A stretch of 64,000 bases of DNA, taken from assembly GCF_020009625.1 (NCBI RefSeq), contig NZ_JAIHLP010000002.1, positions 372,001-436,000 on the forward strand. Reading direction: 5' to 3'. Below the pieces are notes generated by a model. That model had not been told where the DNA came from. It ran no database searches and was given only the letters and a program-made list of their open reading frames with translations. This document shows, in pieces, positions 1-8,213 of this stretch. A program made the position numbers and the translations under genes. The stretch is from Leifsonia poae (GTDB taxonomy: Bacteria > Actinomycetota > Actinomycetes > Actinomycetales > Microbacteriaceae). Positions within the stretch are counted from its first letter, which is position 1. The number at the start of each line of letters is the position of its first letter.

Positions 1-53
1 CCACGTCCGGCCCGACGGGAACGCCGTCCCCTGCTCCGTCGAGGACGCCGTGA
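1..53 (+). CDS. Possible C-terminal end of an upstream gene (partial)
   Basis: Reading from base 3, a frame runs to TGA at 51-53 and encodes a short Thr/Pro/Ser-rich tail (TSGPTGTPSPAPSRTP). Such disordered tails are common at the ends of actinobacterial membrane proteins. No domain is visible because the rest lies outside the window. Another frame stays open across the same bases to 235, so this call is weak. Confidence 0.25.
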   Translation, partial: TSGPTGTPSPAPSRTP

Positions 54-100
54 CGCGGCCCGCCGTGACGCAGCCCGCCGTGACGCCACCCGCTATGACG
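48..100. repeat. 15-bp tandem repeat, about 3.5 copies
   Basis: Three consecutive 15-bp units of the form CCGTGACGCRGCCCG (48-62, 63-77, 78-92, the last with two changes) are followed by a partial fourth (93-100). The repeat lies in the spacer ahead of pstC and overlaps the possible end of the upstream gene. Confidence 0.6.
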
Positions 101-116
101 TTTCTGGGATGCACCG

Positions 117-149
117 CCTTCACTCCACGGACCCCTCGCGTTCACCTCC
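117..149 (+). promoter_or_regulatory. Candidate PHO box ahead of pstC
   Basis: Two TTCAC cores start at 119 and 141, exactly 22 bp apart, inside the units CCTTCACTCCA and CGTTCACCTCC. Actinobacterial PhoP binds 11-bp direct-repeat units with a GTTCACC-like core, so this fits two units flanking one degenerate unit. The location about 80 bp before the pstC start is right for phosphate control. The degenerate middle unit keeps the call tentative. Confidence 0.4.
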
Positions 150-224
150 GCTCCAGAAGCTGTGGCGAGCGCTGGGGGGCACTGGAGAATGTCCCGCCCC
201 GCACGACAGAGCCGAGGAACCCAC

Positions 225-1274
225 ATGTCCGATGACACGCGCCTTGTCGAACGCCCCGGGCCACGATCCATTGTGCGCGAAACCGAGCCGGCAGCCGAGC
301 CCGGCCGTCGGCGCCGCTCGTTGGTCGCCCGTCGTTCGGGTTCTGATTCGATCTTCTCCGCGGTGAGCTACACGGCGGGGGCCACCACCGTCGGCATCAT
401 GCTGGCGGTCGGACTGTTCCTCGCCCTCCGGGCCTCCGATGCGCTAGCGGTCACCGGTTTCGGTTTTCTGACCGAACAGCAGTGGTCGCCCGAGACGCGC
501 ACCTTCGGAATCGCGGCGGTGCTCTCGGGGACGATAACGATCGCCCTTATCGCGATGGCCGTATCGGTGCCGCTCGCACTCGGCACTTCCTTGCTCATCT
601 CCGAGGTGGCTCCGCCCAAGGTGAAGTCGTTCCTGGTGGCTCTCGTCGATCTGATGGCGGCCGTGCCGAGCGTCGTCTACGGGCTCTGGGGCGTGTTCTT
701 CCTCCAGGCCACGGTCATCCCGGTGTCGAAGTGGATCGCGGCGCATTTCTCGTGGATCCCGATCTTCTCCGTCACCGACGCGAGCGGACACCCCCAGACA
801 GAAGTCAGCATGTTCACCTCGTCGGCGTTCATCGCCGGGCTCGTCGTGGCCCTGATGGTGGTCCCCACGCAGACCTCTGTCATGCGGGAGGCGTTCTCGC
901 AGGCTCCCGCCGGCGAGCGCGAGGGAGCGTACGCGCTCGGTTCGACACGGTGGGGGATGATCCGCTCGGTCGTGCTGCCGTTCGGCCGTGGCGGCATCAT
1001 CGGAGGAACGATGCTGGGGCTCGGCCGCGCGCTCGGGGAGACCATTGCGGTGTACATGATCATCTCGCCGATCTTCACCATCAACTGGCAGATCCTGAAG
1101 ACGGGCTCGAACTCGGTCTCCGCTCTCATCGCGCTCCGCTACGGCGAGGCCAGCGAGTTCGGGCTCTCTGCCCTGATGGCCGCCGGTCTCGTGCTCTTCC
1201 TCATGACCCTGGCCGTCAACTTCACAGCGTCGTCCATCGTGGCGCGCTCACGCTCCGGAGCACAGACCACCTGA
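225..1274 (+). CDS. pstC: Phosphate ABC transporter permease PstC
   Basis: Encodes a 349-residue inner-membrane permease, one of the two subunits forming the phosphate channel of the PstSCAB importer. After a basic N-terminus there are about six hydrophobic segments. The transporter coupling loop is seen as EGAYALGSTRWGMIRSVVLPFGRGGIIG, written here as EGAYALGSTRW followed by a GRG-type loop, then ALGETIAVYM. The ATG at 225 is chosen because GAGGAA precedes it, and an earlier in-frame ATG at 162 lacks this. The stop overlaps the pstA start (ATGA at 1274), which indicates translational coupling. Confidence 0.95.
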   Translation: MSDDTRLVERPGPRSIVRETEPAAEPGRRRRSLVARRSGSDSIFSAVSYTAGATTVGIMLAVGLFLALRASDALAVTGFGFLTEQQWSPETRTFGIAAVLSGTITIALIAMAVSVPLALGTSLLISEVAPPKVKSFLVALVDLMAAVPSVVYGLWGVFFLQATVIPVSKWIAAHFSWIPIFSVTDASGHPQTEVSMFTSSAFIAGLVVALMVVPTQTSVMREAFSQAPAGEREGAYALGSTRWGMIRSVVLPFGRGGIIGGTMLGLGRALGETIAVYMIISPIFTINWQILKTGSNSVSALIALRYGEASEFGLSALMAAGLVLFLMTLAVNFTASSIVARSRSGAQTT

Positions 1275-2656
1275 TGACCACCACACAGCCCTGGACAGCC
1301 CCCTACAACGACATCACCGTCGCCGTGCCCGTCAGCACGCTCGCCGAAGCCGAGCTCGCCGATCCCGAGTTCGCCGCACGTGGCGCGACGAGCGCGGGGG
1401 AGGGAGGCCCGCCACCGGGGCGCACCGTGCTTCCCTCGCCGACCCGGCCCGAGGTCGGACCGCGACGCGCTGTGCGCGCTGCGACCGCGGAGGACAGGTT
1501 CAACCTCTGGGGTGCACTGATCGCCGGTCTCGCTGTCGCTGTTCTCCTCTTCGGGTGGTTCACACCGTTGACCGGTGAGATCGGCTGGGCGATCGTCGGA
1601 TTCCTCGCGTTCGTCGGGCTCTATGCGCTGCTCATCTCGCTGCGCTCCACCCGGCGGGATGTGACGGATCGGGTGATGACGGTTCTTCTCGTCAGCGCCG
1701 GCGTGCTGCTCTTCGCGTCGCTCGTCTTCGTTGTGGCGTTCGCGATCGTGCGCGGCTGGTCGGCGATCTGGCACCTCAACTTCTTCACCCAGACGATGCA
1801 ATTCGCCGGTCCGCTCGACCCTCTGACGGTCGGCGGCATCCTGCACGCCATCGTCGGAACGCTCATCCAGATCGGCATCGCATTGGCGATCACCATCCCG
1901 CTCGGGGTCACGACGGCTGTCTTCCTCAACGAGATCGGTGGGCGATTCGCGCGCTTCGTCCGGACGATCGCGGATGCGATGACAGCTCTGCCCTCGATCG
2001 TCGCCGGTCTCTTCGTCTACTCCGCGATCATCACGCTCGTCACCCACCAGCGCTCGGGGTTCGCAGCCTCGCTCGCGATCACCGTGATGATGCTGCCCAT
2101 CGTGATCCGTGCCTCCGACGTCGTGCTCCGCCTCGTCGCCGGCAATCTACGTGAAGCCTCGTACGCTCTCGGCTCCACGCGGTGGCGCACCGTGTGGCAC
2201 GTGGTACTGCCGACGGCACGATCGGGCCTCGTCACGGCCATCATCCTGGGAACAGCGCGCGGGATCGGCGAGACCTCGCCCGTGCTGCTGACCAGCGGCG
2301 TGACCGCGGAGATGAACACGAACCCCTTCTCCGGTCCGATGATCTCGCTGCCACTGCAGGTGTTCGACTTCGTGAAGTCACCGGAGCCGACGATGATCGC
2401 ACGCGGGTTCGGCACGGCCGCCGTGTTGATCCTGTTGGTGCTGGCCCTGTTCTTCGCCGCGCGCATCCTCGGCGGACGGGGGCCCGGCCAGCTGTCGGGA
2501 CGCCAGCGGCGCGGAGCGACCGCCACCTCGCAGCGCGACCTCCTGAGGATCGCGTCCCGAACCGTTCTCGGCTCGGAGCCGCCACCGTCTGCGCAGTCCC
2601 TCCCTGCAACTGCCGCCCAGCCCGCAACACCCGACCCGAAGGAGACGTCGTCGTGA
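1274..2656 (+). CDS. pstA: Phosphate ABC transporter permease PstA
   Basis: Second channel subunit of the phosphate importer, 460 residues, longer than the usual 280-300. The extra length is a Pro/Ala-rich cytoplasmic N-terminus of about 75 residues, two additional hydrophobic segments before the conserved core, and a Pro/Ser-rich tail of about 60 residues. The core shows the coupling loop EASYALGSTRWRTVWHVVLP and the ARGIGETSPVLLTSG segment typical of PstA. The start ATG overlaps the pstC stop by one base. The stop overlaps the GTG of pstS, so the three genes are tightly coupled. Confidence 0.95.
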   Translation: MTTTQPWTAPYNDITVAVPVSTLAEAELADPEFAARGATSAGEGGPPPGRTVLPSPTRPEVGPRRAVRAATAEDRFNLWGALIAGLAVAVLLFGWFTPLTGEIGWAIVGFLAFVGLYALLISLRSTRRDVTDRVMTVLLVSAGVLLFASLVFVVAFAIVRGWSAIWHLNFFTQTMQFAGPLDPLTVGGILHAIVGTLIQIGIALAITIPLGVTTAVFLNEIGGRFARFVRTIADAMTALPSIVAGLFVYSAIITLVTHQRSGFAASLAITVMMLPIVIRASDVVLRLVAGNLREASYALGSTRWRTVWHVVLPTARSGLVTAIILGTARGIGETSPVLLTSGVTAEMNTNPFSGPMISLPLQVFDFVKSPEPTMIARGFGTAAVLILLVLALFFAARILGGRGPGQLSGRQRRGATATSQRDLLRIASRTVLGSEPPPSAQSLPATAAQPATPDPKETSS

Positions 2657-4290
2657 CGCCCCGAATCCTCCGCGCGATGCGCTTGGCCCTCACCGGTCTG
2701 GCGGCCACGCTCGTGCTCGTCACCGGAACATTCGCCGAGGCCCCCGCGGCGATGGCCGCAGCCTGGACCCCGATCAGCGGAACCGGCTCCACCTGGTCGC
2801 AGAACGCACTCGACCAGTGGCGCCGCAACGTCGCCTCCAACTACGGCATGACCGTCAACTACTCGGGAACCGGCTCCTCCGCCGGTCGACGCGACTACAT
2901 CGCGCAGACCGTCGACTTCGCCGTCAGCGAGATCCCGTTCCAGTCGAAGCCGGAAGACGGCTCGGCGCCCGAGAAGCCGACCTCGAAATTCGCGTATATG
3001 CCAATCGTGGCCGGCGGAACCGCCTTCATGTACAACCTGAAGATCGGCGGCAAAAGGGTCACCAACCTGCGGCTGAGCGGCGACACCATCACGAAGATCT
3101 TCACCGGGGTCATCACCAACTGGAAAGACCCGCAGATCCAGAAAGACAATCCGGGCCTGGCGATGCCGGACAAAGGAATCGTTCCCGTCACCCGTTCTGA
3201 CGGCTCCGGCTCGACGGCGCAGTTCACGCTGTGGATGTCCAAGCAGCATCCATCGCTCTGGAACGCCTTTTGCGGCAAGGTCGGCCGGCCGAATCCCTGC
3301 GGTCTCACGTCGCAGTATCCGTCGTATGCGGGGTTCAAGGCGCAGAGCGGCTCTCTCGGGGTTGCCGGCTATGTGAGCCAGTCGTACGGAGAAGGAGCGA
3401 TCACCTACGTCGAGTACTCGTACGCCCTCAAATCCGGCTTCCCGGTGGCGAAGGTGCTGAACTCGGCGGGGTACTACATCGAGCCGACCGCCCCCTCGGT
3501 CGCCGTCGCTCTGATGAAGGCCGCGATCAACAACAACGCCGCGTCGCCCGAGTATCTGACACAGATCCTCGACGGCGTCTACAACAATGCGGATGCGCGG
3601 ACCTACCCGCTCTCGAGCTACTCGTACATGATCGTGCCCACCGAGACTTCGGGCATCTTCACGACAGACAAGGGCAAGACGCTCGGTGCGTTCACCAACT
3701 ACATGCTCTGCGAAGGCCAGCAACAGGCGGCGACGCTCGGGTACTCGCCATTGCCGATGAACCTCGTGCTGGCGGGATTCGAGCAGATCAAACGCATCCC
3801 CGGCGCTGATGTCTCCGGGGTCAAGGCGGAGAACTGCCGCAACCCCACCTTCAAAGCCGGTGATTCGCCGTCGAACAACCAGCTCGCCGTGAGCGCACCG
3901 CAGCCGGCCGCCTGCGACAAGCAAGGCCCGAACCAGTGCACCACCGGCACAGCGGGTGCCAAGAACACCCCGACCGACACGACCGGCTCCGGGTCGGGCG
4001 GCTCATCGGCGGGCGCCGGCGGCGCGGGCGGGTCGGGGACGTCCGGCGCCGGCGCCGGCGCCGGGGGAACTGACGGCGGCGCGGTCGACGGAAGCACCGG
4101 CGAGGGCGGCGTGAACGTGTCCGTCAACGTCGGCCTCGCCCGTGCGACGCCCTATGCTCTCGCGGATGACGGCTGGGGCGGCCAGCAGACCGTGATGCTC
4201 ATCGCAGGTGCGCTCGTCGTGCTCGCCATCGCACTGCCGCCGCTGTTCGTCGGCCGTCTTCGTCGGTCCCGCGGGCGCTCGGGCGACTGA
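2653..4290 (+). CDS. pstS: Membrane-anchored phosphate-binding protein PstS
   Basis: Encodes the extracytoplasmic phosphate receptor for PstC/PstA, 545 residues. A signal peptide ends near AMAAA (about residue 36). Phosphate-binding loops are visible as GTGSTWSQNAL (43-53), NYSGTGSSAG (69-78) and SDGSGSTAQF. About 375 residues of binding protein are followed by a Gly/Ser/Thr-rich spacer and one C-terminal membrane helix with a basic end, so the receptor is tethered by a TM segment instead of a lipid. The GTG start at 2653 has AAGGAG nine bases upstream and overlaps the pstA stop. Confidence 0.93.
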   Translation: MTPRILRAMRLALTGLAATLVLVTGTFAEAPAAMAAAWTPISGTGSTWSQNALDQWRRNVASNYGMTVNYSGTGSSAGRRDYIAQTVDFAVSEIPFQSKPEDGSAPEKPTSKFAYMPIVAGGTAFMYNLKIGGKRVTNLRLSGDTITKIFTGVITNWKDPQIQKDNPGLAMPDKGIVPVTRSDGSGSTAQFTLWMSKQHPSLWNAFCGKVGRPNPCGLTSQYPSYAGFKAQSGSLGVAGYVSQSYGEGAITYVEYSYALKSGFPVAKVLNSAGYYIEPTAPSVAVALMKAAINNNAASPEYLTQILDGVYNNADARTYPLSSYSYMIVPTETSGIFTTDKGKTLGAFTNYMLCEGQQQAATLGYSPLPMNLVLAGFEQIKRIPGADVSGVKAENCRNPTFKAGDSPSNNQLAVSAPQPAACDKQGPNQCTTGTAGAKNTPTDTTGSGSGGSSAGAGGAGGSGTSGAGAGAGGTDGGAVDGSTGEGGVNVSVNVGLARATPYALADDGWGGQQTVMLIAGALVVLAIALPPLFVGRLRRSRGRSGD

Positions 4291-4407
4291 TCGCCTCGAA
4301 CGGCGTCGCAGCGGTTCCCGGAACGTTGCGACGTCTTTCAGCGCGCAACCTCATCCGGCGGGCGTCGTCGGCTCGGATTCCGCTGCAACAACTTCCGGCG
4401 TCACCCT

Positions 4408-4440
4408 GTTCCGCCCCCGTTCACCGTTCCGTCACCGGCC
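4408..4440 (+). promoter_or_regulatory. PHO box (three 11-bp direct repeats)
   Basis: Three units at exact 11-bp spacing, GTTCCGCCCCC, GTTCACCGTTC and CGTCACCGGCC, start near 4408, 4419 and 4430. A further GTCACC lies just upstream at 4400. This matches the direct-repeat design of actinobacterial PhoP operators. It stands in the 200-base spacer after pstS and before the 832-residue binding-protein gene, which suggests a second phosphate-starvation promoter inside the locus. Confidence 0.6.
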
Positions 4441-4496
4441 GACCCGAGTCTGAGCCGAGAGACGCCGCACCGGCGTCGACCTTCCTGGAGAGTCCT

Positions 4497-6995
4497 GTGA
4501 TCCTGCGCTTTTCTCCCACCCTGCGTGGCACCGTCGCCCGGGCGGCCGGCGTCGGCATCGTCGCCGGCATCGCGACGACGCTGGTGCTCGCAGCCGTCGG
4601 CGGCGTGGGGACGAACTCAGCCCGGGCTGACGAACCCCCTGCTGTGACGACCACTACCGTGGCGCAAGACCCGGATGCGGCGAACGCGCCCTTCCCCGAC
4701 CTCGCAGTCACCGTGTCGCAGACGACGGGCCTCATCTCTCAGGGGGTGACCGTCAGCTGGACCGGCGGCAAGCGCTCCACTCCGCCGAGCAGCGCCAACG
4801 GCGGGGAGAACTTCCTGCAGATCGCCCAGTGCTGGGGCGAAGACAAGGCGAACCCGGGTCACGCGGATCGCACCACCTGTCAATACGGCGCGTTCAACAC
4901 TCCGGGCGCCACCCGCGACGGCTATGTCGCCGATGGGACATCGATCTCCGAGAAGGACGACGACTACACCGCCCCGGCCATCGATGTCTTCACCCCCGCA
5001 TACACCTCGGTTCCCTTCCGCTCTGTGACCGGGGAGGTGGTCGCTTCGGTGGAGAAGAAGAAGCAGCTCCCGGTCAACGTCAACGTGAACAACTTCTTCA
5101 ACCCGAGCTCGTCGAACGAAGTGCCGTGGGCTGGATCGGCCACCAACGGCGCCGGCTCGGTGAAGTTCGAGATCCAGACCGCCCTTCAGGCGAACGGCCT
5201 GGGCTGCGGAACACCGACGGGCGCGGATGCGCAACCGCAGTCGTGCTGGCTCGTGGTCATCCCGCGAGGCACCGCCGACGCCGGTGAGCAGCACATCACC
5301 CAGTCCGGTCTGCGCTGGGACGCCTGGAAGCACGCACTGTCGTTCAAACTCAGCTTCAAACCGCTCGGGGTGACCTGCTCGATCGGCGCCGCCGAGCGTC
5401 AACTCCGGGGCAGCGAGCTCGTCGCCACGGCCGTCTCCTCGTGGCAACCCGTTCTCTGCACCTCGCAGGGCGGTGCGACGTACACGATGAGCAATGGTGC
5501 GGAGTCGGACGCCGCTGGCGCCGCGAACGGAACGGACCCGGCCCCCCTGGCCCTGACCTCGCGCGCCCTTTCCAGCGGCGACCAGGACGATCTCCGGTAC
5601 GCGCCCGTCGCCGTCGGCGGCCTCGCAGTCGCGTTCGCTCTCGACCATTCGCCGGTCGCCACCGACGGGACCCCTGCCGAGCAGGCCGACAAGACCGGTC
5701 TCTCCTTCGACTCGATGAAGCTCACCCCGCGCCTCATCGCCAAACTCCTGACCGCTTCGTACACCGATGCGCTCCCGACGTACGCCGACAAGTCCGGCCT
5801 CGGCAAGAACGCCAGGAACCTGCTCCTCGACCCCGACTTCCTCGAGGTGAACGCGGACAACCCCGATTGGCAGTATCAGGCGATCGTAGCGCCCTCCGTC
5901 TCCGACCTCCTGGTTCCCCAGGGGCGGTCGGATGCGGCCTGGCAGCTCTGGCGCTACGTGCTGGCTGACCAGGATGCCGTGTCGTTCCTTCAGGGCAAGC
6001 CTGACAAGTGGGGCATGAGTGTCAACAAGCACAGCTCGATCAACCCGAAGGTGAACCCCGACGGCGGGCCACTGGAGCTCCCACGCGATGACTTCCCGAA
6101 GGCCGACCCGGTCGTCCAGCCGCCGAGTGCGGCGGGCGGCGAGGTCAACCTGGTCACCTGGCGCCCGTACACCAACGACCTCGATCAGGCCGCGTACTTC
6201 ACCCTCCGCGGCGACGGCCAGACCCTCGGGCTCTGGGATCCGAGCTCTGCGCCTCCGAAGTACGGCAAGAGCGTGCGCAGTCTCCCGGGCTATCAGCGCG
6301 TGCTCGCGCTCACCGACACGAGCTCGGCGGCGAAGTACCAAGTCGTCACCGCGCAGCTCCGCAATGCGGCCGGACAATTCGTCGCACCGACCCAGGCGGG
6401 CCTCACCGCCGCGGCTGCCGTCATGACCCCGGTGGCCGGTCAGAAACAGGTCGTCGAGTACGATCCGGCGGGCGCCGCGGCGAAGACGGCCACGACCGCG
6501 TATCCGCTGACGATGCCCGTCTACGCCGCAACGAATCCCGCCCAGGGCGACAGTGCGACGCGCGCCGACTACGCCGCCTTCATTCGGTACGCGGCGACCA
6601 CCGGGCAGACCCCCGGCGTCGATCCGGGCAATCTTCCTCCCGGCTACGCTCCCATCCCCGCCGATTGGAAAGCCCAGGCGATCGGTGCCGCCGCGGCCAT
6701 CCAATCCGGCGCATCCATCACGCCGCCGCCGTCAGGCGGCGACGAATCCGTGCCGGGCGATTCCGGCGGCGGCGGTGGCTTCGGCGGCGACACCTCACTG
6801 GGTGACGGAGGCGGGGCGACCACGACCGACACGCATCCCGCCACCGGCGAGGCGGCCGGATCGTTGAGCGGCGGGCGGACCGCGAAAGACCCGGACACGG
6901 GCGGCATCGCCGCGATCGTTCCCGGCGGGGTCATCGGCGGGCTCGTCGCCGCCGCCTCCGTTCCCATCATCGGCCGGATGCGGAGATTCCCGTGA
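4497..6995 (+). CDS. Large PstS-like (PBP-domain) surface protein, TM-anchored
   Basis: An 832-residue secreted protein. The GTG at 4497 follows GGAGAG and starts a signal peptide with an N-terminal hydrophobic stretch; the same frame is open further upstream without a ribosome-binding site. The middle resembles periplasmic phosphate-binding proteins: YAPVAVGGLAVAF parallels the YMPIVAGGTAFMY segment of PstS in this window, and KLTPRLIAKLLTASY parallels the PstS LSGDTITKIFTG stretch. The protein ends with a Gly-rich spacer, one membrane helix and a basic tail. Its length is about twice that of PstS, so it may carry an additional domain. Phosphate or phospho-compound capture is inferred from context. 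Confidence 0.7.
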   Translation: MILRFSPTLRGTVARAAGVGIVAGIATTLVLAAVGGVGTNSARADEPPAVTTTTVAQDPDAANAPFPDLAVTVSQTTGLISQGVTVSWTGGKRSTPPSSANGGENFLQIAQCWGEDKANPGHADRTTCQYGAFNTPGATRDGYVADGTSISEKDDDYTAPAIDVFTPAYTSVPFRSVTGEVVASVEKKKQLPVNVNVNNFFNPSSSNEVPWAGSATNGAGSVKFEIQTALQANGLGCGTPTGADAQPQSCWLVVIPRGTADAGEQHITQSGLRWDAWKHALSFKLSFKPLGVTCSIGAAERQLRGSELVATAVSSWQPVLCTSQGGATYTMSNGAESDAAGAANGTDPAPLALTSRALSSGDQDDLRYAPVAVGGLAVAFALDHSPVATDGTPAEQADKTGLSFDSMKLTPRLIAKLLTASYTDALPTYADKSGLGKNARNLLLDPDFLEVNADNPDWQYQAIVAPSVSDLLVPQGRSDAAWQLWRYVLADQDAVSFLQGKPDKWGMSVNKHSSINPKVNPDGGPLELPRDDFPKADPVVQPPSAAGGEVNLVTWRPYTNDLDQAAYFTLRGDGQTLGLWDPSSAPPKYGKSVRSLPGYQRVLALTDTSSAAKYQVVTAQLRNAAGQFVAPTQAGLTAAAAVMTPVAGQKQVVEYDPAGAAAKTATTAYPLTMPVYAATNPAQGDSATRADYAAFIRYAATTGQTPGVDPGNLPPGYAPIPADWKAQAIGAAAAIQSGASITPPPSGGDESVPGDSGGGGGFGGDTSLGDGGGATTTDTHPATGEAAGSLSGGRTAKDPDTGGIAAIVPGGVIGGLVAAASVPIIGRMRRFP

Positions 6996-7064
6996 CCGGC
7001 CCCCAGCTTCGGACTCGAGACGGTGCCGCCCGGCGCCGCGGAGCCGAGACAGCGCAACCGCTGC

Positions 7065-7078
7065 GGTTAGCGCTAACC
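7065..7078. promoter_or_regulatory. Perfect 14-bp palindrome GGTTAGCGCTAACC
   Basis: GGTTAGCGCTAACC is perfectly self-complementary with a central CG step, the form typical of LacI/GalR-family operators in actinobacteria. It lies in the 101-base spacer between two binding-protein genes and 18 bases before the GTG at 7097, where a bound protein would block transcription or translation initiation. No LacI-type gene is present in the window. Confidence 0.5.
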
Positions 7079-7096
7079 CTCCCGAAAGGAACCACA

Positions 7097-8188
7097 GTGA
7101 AGACCAAGAAGGTCGCTGCGCTCTGCGCCGTCGTCGGTATCGCCGTCGCCGGTCTCGTCGTCGCCGGTCCGGCCAACGCCGACCCGGTGTCGGGCAGCTA
7201 CGTGCTCGCCGGCTCGGACACGCTCCAGGATGCGGGCAACGCGCTCGCCAACGGAACGAACATCACCGGGCCCCTGGTGCGCGTCTCGAGCCCCACCGGT
7301 TCGATCGCCTCCTACGACGCCTTCGGTTCCGCCGCGATCCAGACCAAGCAGAGCGGGCCGTACTTCGCGCGCCCGGCCGGTTCCGGCGACGGCGTCAAGG
7401 CGCTCAGCCGCTCGATCGACGGCAACAAGTTCTCGGTCGTCGGAAACACGACCCCGGAGAGCGTCATCACGGGGCAGGTCGACATCGCACGCTCGTCGTC
7501 CGGTCCCGGTTCGGCGGCAAACGCCTCCGGCGCGCTCGCCTACGTGCCGTTCGGCCGCGACGCCGTGTCGTTCGCGATCGCTCCGGGAACGGCGGCCGGT
7601 CTCGGCCAGCTGACCACGGCACAGCTGACCCAGATCTACAACTGCACGCTCACCTCGGTCAACGGTGTCCCGGTCACCCCGGTGCTTCCTCAATCCGCCT
7701 CGGGCACACGCAAGTTCTTCCTCACCGCTCTCGGCATCTCCACGATCGCCGGCTGCGTGAACCAGACGAACCTCGCCGAGAACGACGGCACCGTGCTCAC
7801 GACGCCCGGTCAGATCATCCCGTTCTCTGTCGCCAGCTGGGTCGCTCAGAAGAGCGGCGCCGCGCAAGACCGCACCGGCACCGCCACACTCGGCAGCGCC
7901 CTCGGAACCACCGCCCCCGTCACGGGTTCGGGCGCTGCCATCGTCCCGAACGCGGCGTACTACAACGACTCCACCTGGGGTCGTGACACCTACGTCGTCG
8001 TCGAGTACGCACGCATCAACAGCGCAAGCCCGACCTACGACGCCGGCCTCGCGGCGCTCGTCGACCCCACGAAGGCCAAGAGCCTGACCAACTTCGGCAC
8101 CACGGCGGGCACCTCCGGCGCCGTGAAGACGAAGTTCGGCTTCCTCGCGCCGTCGACCACTGCGCCCATCCGCGCGAACCTCTCCTAG
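7097..8188 (+). CDS. Secreted PstS-like substrate-binding protein
   Basis: A 363-residue protein with a signal peptide ending at ANADP (about residue 30) and no C-terminal anchor, so it is probably released or held by partners. It shows PstS-like landmarks: VLAGSDTLQDAGNAL near the mature N-terminus, YVPFGRDAVSFAIAP in the position of the PstS hinge strand, LTTAQLTQIYNCT, and SASGTRKFF in the position of the second phosphate loop. Start is GTG at 7097 with AAAGGA upstream. It lies between the larger binding protein and the WxL-like gene. The ligand is not proven. Confidence 0.7.
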   Translation: MKTKKVAALCAVVGIAVAGLVVAGPANADPVSGSYVLAGSDTLQDAGNALANGTNITGPLVRVSSPTGSIASYDAFGSAAIQTKQSGPYFARPAGSGDGVKALSRSIDGNKFSVVGNTTPESVITGQVDIARSSSGPGSAANASGALAYVPFGRDAVSFAIAPGTAAGLGQLTTAQLTQIYNCTLTSVNGVPVTPVLPQSASGTRKFFLTALGISTIAGCVNQTNLAENDGTVLTTPGQIIPFSVASWVAQKSGAAQDRTGTATLGSALGTTAPVTGSGAAIVPNAAYYNDSTWGRDTYVVVEYARINSASPTYDAGLAALVDPTKAKSLTNFGTTAGTSGAVKTKFGFLAPSTTAPIRANLS

Positions 8189-8213
8189 CCGTCAGACCCC
8201 AGAGAAAGAAGAC

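Noticed and set aside
48..100. 15-bp tandem repeats considered as a regulatory iteron
   Set aside because: Only three and a half copies occur, possibly within the end of an upstream gene, and no replication gene is near.
162..224. Longer N-terminus for PstC from ATG 162
   Set aside because: No ribosome-binding site precedes it, the residues are atypical, and ATG 225 has GAGGAA in place.
2017..3924. 635-codon - strand frame over pstA/pstS
   Set aside because: It is antisense to confirmed pst genes and is Arg/Asp-rich without domain features.
4617..6704. 695-codon - strand frame over the large PstS-like gene
   Set aside because: It is an Arg/Gly-rich antisense frame without motifs, while the + strand gene has a signal peptide, domains and anchor.
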